DNA from: Grimontia hollisae CIP 101886 | Lineage (GTDB): Bacteria > Pseudomonadota > Gammaproteobacteria > Enterobacterales > Vibrionaceae | Reading direction: 5' to 3' | Length of the DNA: 64,000 nucleotides | Assembly: GCF_000176515.1 (NCBI RefSeq) | Contig: NZ_ADAQ01000011.1 | Coordinates: 310,001 to 374,000 of the forward strand | Shown here: positions 60,207 to 64,000 of the stretch, in pieces | Position numbering within the stretch: the first letter of the stretch is position 1 | Layout of the letters: each line of letters opens with the position of its first letter | Notes under the pieces: model-generated | What the model was told of the DNA's origin: nothing | What the model saw: only the letters and a program-made list of their open reading frames with translations | Databases searched by the model: none | Program-made: the position numbers and the translations under genes

Positions 60207-60932
60207 ATGTCCACTCCTGAGCAACAGGCTCGCAAAGTCACCGCTGGCAGTTACATTGCCCTTGCCTTTGCCATTGTCTTTTTTTCCGGTCTGCTTCAAT
60301 CGAACCAATGGTACGGCATCTTCGATTTCACCACCCTGAACGGTTCATTCGGCAGCGTTGTTTATGACGTTAAAGAAACAGCTGAGGGCGTGGAAGCCGC
60401 TACAACATCTATGCGCGGTAAAGGCGGTAACGGTGCGCGCGACGGTTTCTTGTTTGCGTTGACACTGATCCCAACCGTGATGTTCGCACTGGGCATGATT
60501 AATGTTCTGGAGCACTACGGTGCTCTGGACGCAGCACGCAAGCTGCTCACACCATTACTGCGCCCATTGATGAACATTCCCGGCAACACGGGTCTGGCCC
60601 TGATCGCGTCACTGCAAAGCACCGATGCAGGCGCTGCAATGACCCGCCAGCTCAAAGATGAAGGCCAGCTAACCAAACGCGAAACCGATATTTTCACCAT
60701 GTTCCAGTTCTCTGCCGGTGCCACTATCGTGAACTTTTTCTCTTCCGGCGCAGTGCTGTTTACCCTGACCCTCGCAGACGGTTCCATGGCAGTAACCTCT
60801 TCGATTGGCCTGGCTGTCGGGATGATGCTCATTTTCAAAATCGTGGGTGCCAACCTTTTCCGCATCTACCTGAACCTCACTGAAGGAAAAGAAAACCAGG
60901 CAGGACAGGCACAAAACGGGGAGAAAGCATAA
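60207..60932 (+). CDS. yjiH: YjiH-family membrane protein, nucleoside-recognition (GATE) domain
   Basis: 241 residues from ATG 60207 (MSTPEQQARKVTAGSY), with GGGGA in front. Several membrane helices; GATE-type block GNTGLALIASLQSTDAGAAMTRQLKDEGQLT near residue 130. Partner of YjiG in the next gene. In E. coli yjiH and yjiG lie beside the isoaspartyl dipeptidase gene iadA; the function is unproven, with a dipeptide or amino-acid carrier being the usual guess. The stop overlaps the yjiG ATG by one base. Confidence 0.85.
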   Translation: MSTPEQQARKVTAGSYIALAFAIVFFSGLLQSNQWYGIFDFTTLNGSFGSVVYDVKETAEGVEAATTSMRGKGGNGARDGFLFALTLIPTVMFALGMINVLEHYGALDAARKLLTPLLRPLMNIPGNTGLALIASLQSTDAGAAMTRQLKDEGQLTKRETDIFTMFQFSAGATIVNFFSSGAVLFTLTLADGSMAVTSSIGLAVGMMLIFKIVGANLFRIYLNLTEGKENQAGQAQNGEKA

Positions 60933-61393
60933 TGAGTGTTACCAAGAAACCTATGATCACCGACATCTTCGTTGAAGGCGCTAAGAAAGGCTGGAACATT
61001 GCCACCTTATCAACAGTTCCCAACGTCCTGATGGCATTCGTGATTATTAAAGCGCTGCAAATCACCGGCGCACTGGATGCCATGGGCACCCTTTTCTCTC
61101 CCATTATGGCAATCTTCGGCCTGCCTGGTGAAGCGGCGGCAGTACTTATTGGTGCATGGATGTCAATGGGCGGTGGTGTGGGTGTGGTGATCACCCTGTT
61201 TGACCAAGGCATCCTGAACGGCCAGCACATCGCTATTCTGGCGCCCGCTATCTACCTGATGGGTTCACAGGTTCAGTATCTTGGCCGGATCCTTGGCCCG
61301 ATTGGTACCGAAGGCCGCTACATCCCCGTTATGATCCTGATCTCTGTGATCAACGCCTTTGGCGCAATGTTTGTGATGAATGTTCTGGTATAA
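60932..61393 (+). CDS. yjiG: YjiG-family membrane protein
   Basis: 153 residues, the same length as E. coli YjiG. The conserved stretch reads PNVLMAFVIIKALQITGALD, then FGLPGEAAAVLIGAWMSMGG and PAIYLMGSQVQYLGR. Four or five membrane helices. Most likely forms one complex with YjiH. The M20 peptidase gene begins 63 bases later. Confidence 0.88.
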   Translation: MSVTKKPMITDIFVEGAKKGWNIATLSTVPNVLMAFVIIKALQITGALDAMGTLFSPIMAIFGLPGEAAAVLIGAWMSMGGGVGVVITLFDQGILNGQHIAILAPAIYLMGSQVQYLGRILGPIGTEGRYIPVMILISVINAFGAMFVMNVLV

Positions 61394-61456
61394 CCTTTTT
61401 ATCGGGCACTGCTGCCAAGGGGTGCCCTTTTTCCATCAAGGAAAGCGAGAATTAGA

Positions 61457-62578
61457 ATGAAGTTTGATGTAAATGCGTATCTTGAAGAGCTGCGTCCATT
61501 GATTGATCTGGATTGCGGCACCCTGACGGTTGAGGGTATCGAGAAAGTTGCCGACATGATGGCTGCCAAATATGAACAGATGGGTGGCTGGCATATCAAG
61601 CGCGTTGACTGTGGCATTGCCGGCCCTGGCCTTGAAATCCGCAACAAGCCGGATAGCGATGTGATTGACCTGATGCTGATTGGTCATATGGACACTGTGT
61701 TCCCGGTCGGTACTGCGGCAAAACGCCCAATGACGTTTGATGAAAAACGTGCTTACGGCCCTGGCGTATCAGACATGAAATCTGGCTTGCTGAACATCGT
61801 CTATGCCCTTCGCGATATTGATCCGGCAGTGTTGGAGAAAATGTCGGTTTGTGTGTGCATGAACCCTGATGAGGAAATTGGCTCCCTGCACTCAGGAAGC
61901 TGGTTAAAATCTGTGGCAGAAAATGCGCGCACTGTGCTGGTTGCCGAAGCCGCCCGTGAGGACGGTTCATTGGTCAAAGCTCGCAAAGGCATGGCCCGTT
62001 ATAAAATGACTTTTAACGGTAAAGCGGCCCATGCAGGCAATGAGCCACAGAAAGGCCGTAGTGCAATTTCAGAGATGGCACACTGGATTGTCGCAATCAA
62101 TGAAATGACCAACTTTGAATCCGGAACGACACTGAACGTGGGCGTGGTAAACGGTGGTGCAGGCGCAAACATTGTCCCTGAACATGCAGAAGCCATCGTT
62201 GATGTCCGTTTCTGGGATAACGATGAATATGACGCTATCCACCAGAAAATTCATGCCATGACTGAAACGCCATTTATTGATGGCGTAAGCATTGTGCTTG
62301 AGCGCGAAGCGTACAAACCTTCCATGGTGCCAAGCGATAAAACCGAAGCACTGATGGCGCTGGTTGAAGAAACGGGACGTGAACTGGGTATCGACATTAC
62401 CTGGCAAGCCGTTGGCGGCGGTTCAGACGCCAACCTGACTGCGGTTTTGGGTATTCCAACGCTGGATGGCCTTGGTCCTGTCGGTGCCGGTTTCCACAGT
62501 GACGATGAATATCTGGAACTGGATTCTATCGCCCCACGCATCGAGCTGTTAAAGCGCGTGATCACCAAACTGGCTTAA
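61457..62578 (+). CDS. M20-family metallopeptidase, carboxypeptidase G2-like
   Basis: 373 residues. Di-zinc M20 fold: His77 and Asp79 in IGHMDTVFPVG, Asp in GPGVSDMKSGL, the catalytic Glu pair in NPDEEIGS, and the last zinc His in GAGFHSDDEYLE. The dimerisation domain carries KAAHAGNEPQKG. No signal peptide, so it works in the cytoplasm. Likely cleaves a C-terminal acidic residue or a dipeptide brought in by YjiGH, in the place held by IadA in E. coli. Confidence 0.87.
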   Translation: MKFDVNAYLEELRPLIDLDCGTLTVEGIEKVADMMAAKYEQMGGWHIKRVDCGIAGPGLEIRNKPDSDVIDLMLIGHMDTVFPVGTAAKRPMTFDEKRAYGPGVSDMKSGLLNIVYALRDIDPAVLEKMSVCVCMNPDEEIGSLHSGSWLKSVAENARTVLVAEAAREDGSLVKARKGMARYKMTFNGKAAHAGNEPQKGRSAISEMAHWIVAINEMTNFESGTTLNVGVVNGGAGANIVPEHAEAIVDVRFWDNDEYDAIHQKIHAMTETPFIDGVSIVLEREAYKPSMVPSDKTEALMALVEETGRELGIDITWQAVGGGSDANLTAVLGIPTLDGLGPVGAGFHSDDEYLELDSIAPRIELLKRVITKLA

Positions 62579-62598
62579 TGGGTACGTTGGGCATAAAC

Positions 62599-62620
62599 AA
62601 AGGGCGCCTCTGCGCCCTTT
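62599..62620. terminator. Terminator between M20 peptidase and dctM
   Basis: AAAGGGCGC, loop CTCT, GCGCCCTTT between converging genes. The T-run is short on both sides. Confidence 0.6.
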
Positions 62621-62651
62621 GGTCGTTTTATCAGGCTCTGTTATTGCCTTG

Positions 62652-64000
62652 TCACGAATTGTACCCGCGTAACGAGTCGAGATAATCCGGCAGGAACAAC
62701 GAAATCTGCGGAATGTAAGTGATAAGGATAAGGAAGATCAGCAACAGACCAAGCCAAGGCAGCGCCGCCTTGATTGCCCAGCCCATGCTTTCACCCGTTA
62801 TCCCAGCAGTTACAAACAGGTTGAGGCCAACCGGTGGGGTCAACATGCCAATTTCCATGTTCACCACCATGATAATGCCCAAATGGATCGGGTCGATACC
62901 CAGCTGTGTCGCGATCGGAAACAGGATCGGTGCCATGATCAGCAAGATGGCTGACGGCTCCATAAAGTTACCCGCGATCAGCAGCAAAATATTCACCACT
63001 ATAAGGAAACCCCAGGCCGGTAATCCCCAGGCAACAATCGCTTCAGCAATGGTATGCGGGATACGTTCAGTGGTCAGCACATGGGCAAATAACATCGCAT
63101 TGGCGATGATAAACAACAGCATAATGCTGACTTTTGCTGCATCACGAACCACATGGTTCACTTCCTTGTCGGTGAACGATTTCACCATCACCACAGGTAA
63201 CGCTGCCATGTTACGTACAAGCATCACAACGGTCCCTTCGCCTTCTTTGCGCCATGGGGTATGTTTTAGTGGCCCAATGTCGCGATACCCCCAGACACTC
63301 ACCAACCATGCATAGACAGCGGCCACAGACGCCGCTTCAGTAGGGCTGGCTACCCCGCCGTAAATCGAGCCAAGCACAATGATGATCAGCATCAGACCGC
63401 CAAGTGCGCGCAGACCCGAGCGAGCCAGAACCCCCACTCCCGGGAAAGGCTGCGATGGCAACCCCTTAATACGGGCAACGATATAAATGGCCAACATCAG
63501 GATGCCGCCCATCATCAGGCCCGGAATAAAGCCTGCCATAAACATACGGGAAGCAGACACTTCCGTCGCTGCGGCATACACCAGCATCACGATGGAAGGA
63601 GGGATCAGGATCCCGAGCGTACCGGCATTGGCGATCACGCCAGCCGCAAAGGCTTTGGGGTAACCCGCTTTCACCATGCCGACAATCACAATAGAACCAA
63701 TCGCGGCAACAGTTGCAGGCGAACTGCCTGACACCGCGGCAAACAGCATACAGGCCATAACCGATGCCATCGCCAACCCACCGCGGACATGGCCAACCGA
63801 ATCAATGGCAAAATTGATCAGCCTGCGCGCCACGCCCCCTGTCGACAGAAACGCCGAGGAGAGAATAAAAAACGGGATAGCCAGCAAGGTATAGTGTTCG
63901 CTGGTTGCTTCAAAAAGCTTGAGTGCAATCGATGCCAGCGAATCGTTGGAAAACATCAGGATGGTTGCCACGCTTGACAAGCCCAGTGCAATGGCAATCG
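62652..64000 (-). CDS. dctM: TRAP transporter large permease DctM, 5' end outside window
   Basis: About 449 visible residues; the frame is open to the right edge (IAIALGLSSVATILMF), so the start codon is beyond it. A TTG at 63980 is internal. DctM subunit of a TRAP importer with 12 or more helices; typical blocks LLAIPFFILSSAFLSTGGVARRLI, LIPPSIVMLVYAA and LTPPVGLNLFV. Sodium-driven uptake of carboxylates or similar solutes together with a binding protein and DctQ, which would lie further right. Longer than classic DctM, with an extra segment near residues 220-270 from the visible start. Confidence 0.92.
   Translation of the reverse strand, partial: IAIALGLSSVATILMFSNDSLASIALKLFEATSEHYTLLAIPFFILSSAFLSTGGVARRLINFAIDSVGHVRGGLAMASVMACMLFAAVSGSSPATVAAIGSIVIVGMVKAGYPKAFAAGVIANAGTLGILIPPSIVMLVYAAATEVSASRMFMAGFIPGLMMGGILMLAIYIVARIKGLPSQPFPGVGVLARSGLRALGGLMLIIIVLGSIYGGVASPTEAASVAAVYAWLVSVWGYRDIGPLKHTPWRKEGEGTVVMLVRNMAALPVVMVKSFTDKEVNHVVRDAAKVSIMLLFIIANAMLFAHVLTTERIPHTIAEAIVAWGLPAWGFLIVVNILLLIAGNFMEPSAILLIMAPILFPIATQLGIDPIHLGIIMVVNMEIGMLTPPVGLNLFVTAGITGESMGWAIKAALPWLGLLLIFLILITYIPQISLFLPDYLDSLRGYNS

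Overview
The window is chromosomal DNA of a gammaproteobacterium in the family Vibrionaceae. The family call rests on the luxO-luxU-qrr quorum-sensing locus beside uvrB, the MotY component of the sodium-driven flagellar motor, a full rsxABCDGE-nth set, a RsxC with alanine/lysine-rich C-terminal repeats, and a FadL plus VolA-like surface lipase pair. Gene content and order recall Vibrio cholerae chromosome I in blocks, but the blocks are rearranged and there are extra genes, so it is probably a relative such as Grimontia, Enterovibrio or Photobacterium. The genus cannot be fixed from sequence reading alone. I see no prophage, transposase or CRISPR array.

Layout. 1-4.9 kb: cydD (5' end cut by the window) and cydC, aat-bpt (N-degron aminoacyl-transferases), infA. 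4.9-8.6 kb: clpA-clpS, then an 815-base AT-rich gap and cspD; Aat, Bpt, ClpS and ClpA together form the bacterial N-degron pathway. 8.9-15.5 kb: icd, then rluE, mnmA-hflD-purB and roxA. 15.6-21.1 kb: the oppABCDF oligopeptide importer. 21.1-22.8 kb: a stretch with a short gene missed by ordinary length cut-offs and another possible short transcript, followed by a large secreted chitinase. 25.4-28.8 kb: moaABCDE with a probable molybdenum-cofactor riboswitch. 28.5-32.5 kb: the quorum-sensing region, containing a LON-domain gene behind what looks like a LuxO/sigma-54 promoter, yvcK, luxU-luxO (minus strand) and a Qrr small RNA. Then uvrB.

34.7-38.3 kb is an accessory island of four sugar-acid type enzymes in two converging operons (SDR dehydrogenase and lactonase; enolase-superfamily dehydratase and class II aldolase-like protein), placed between uvrB and three tandem tRNA-Asn genes. 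39.5-46.3 kb: rsxABCDGE, nth, gloA. 46.4-48.1 kb: motY and rnt. 48.4-53.8 kb: two FadL outer-membrane fatty-acid channels and a VolA-type lipoprotein lipase, which together could release and import host or environmental fatty acids. 54-64 kb: an antiporter-family carrier, grxD, sodB, asd, nhaC, yjiH-yjiG with an M20 peptidase, and a TRAP large permease running off the right end.

The most interesting signal is at 28.5-28.8 kb. A 13-base LuxO-type operator identical to the one in front of qrr, a second near-match, and a -24/-12 promoter sit upstream of the LON-domain gene, which suggests a quorum-sensing-controlled protein outside the known Qrr output.
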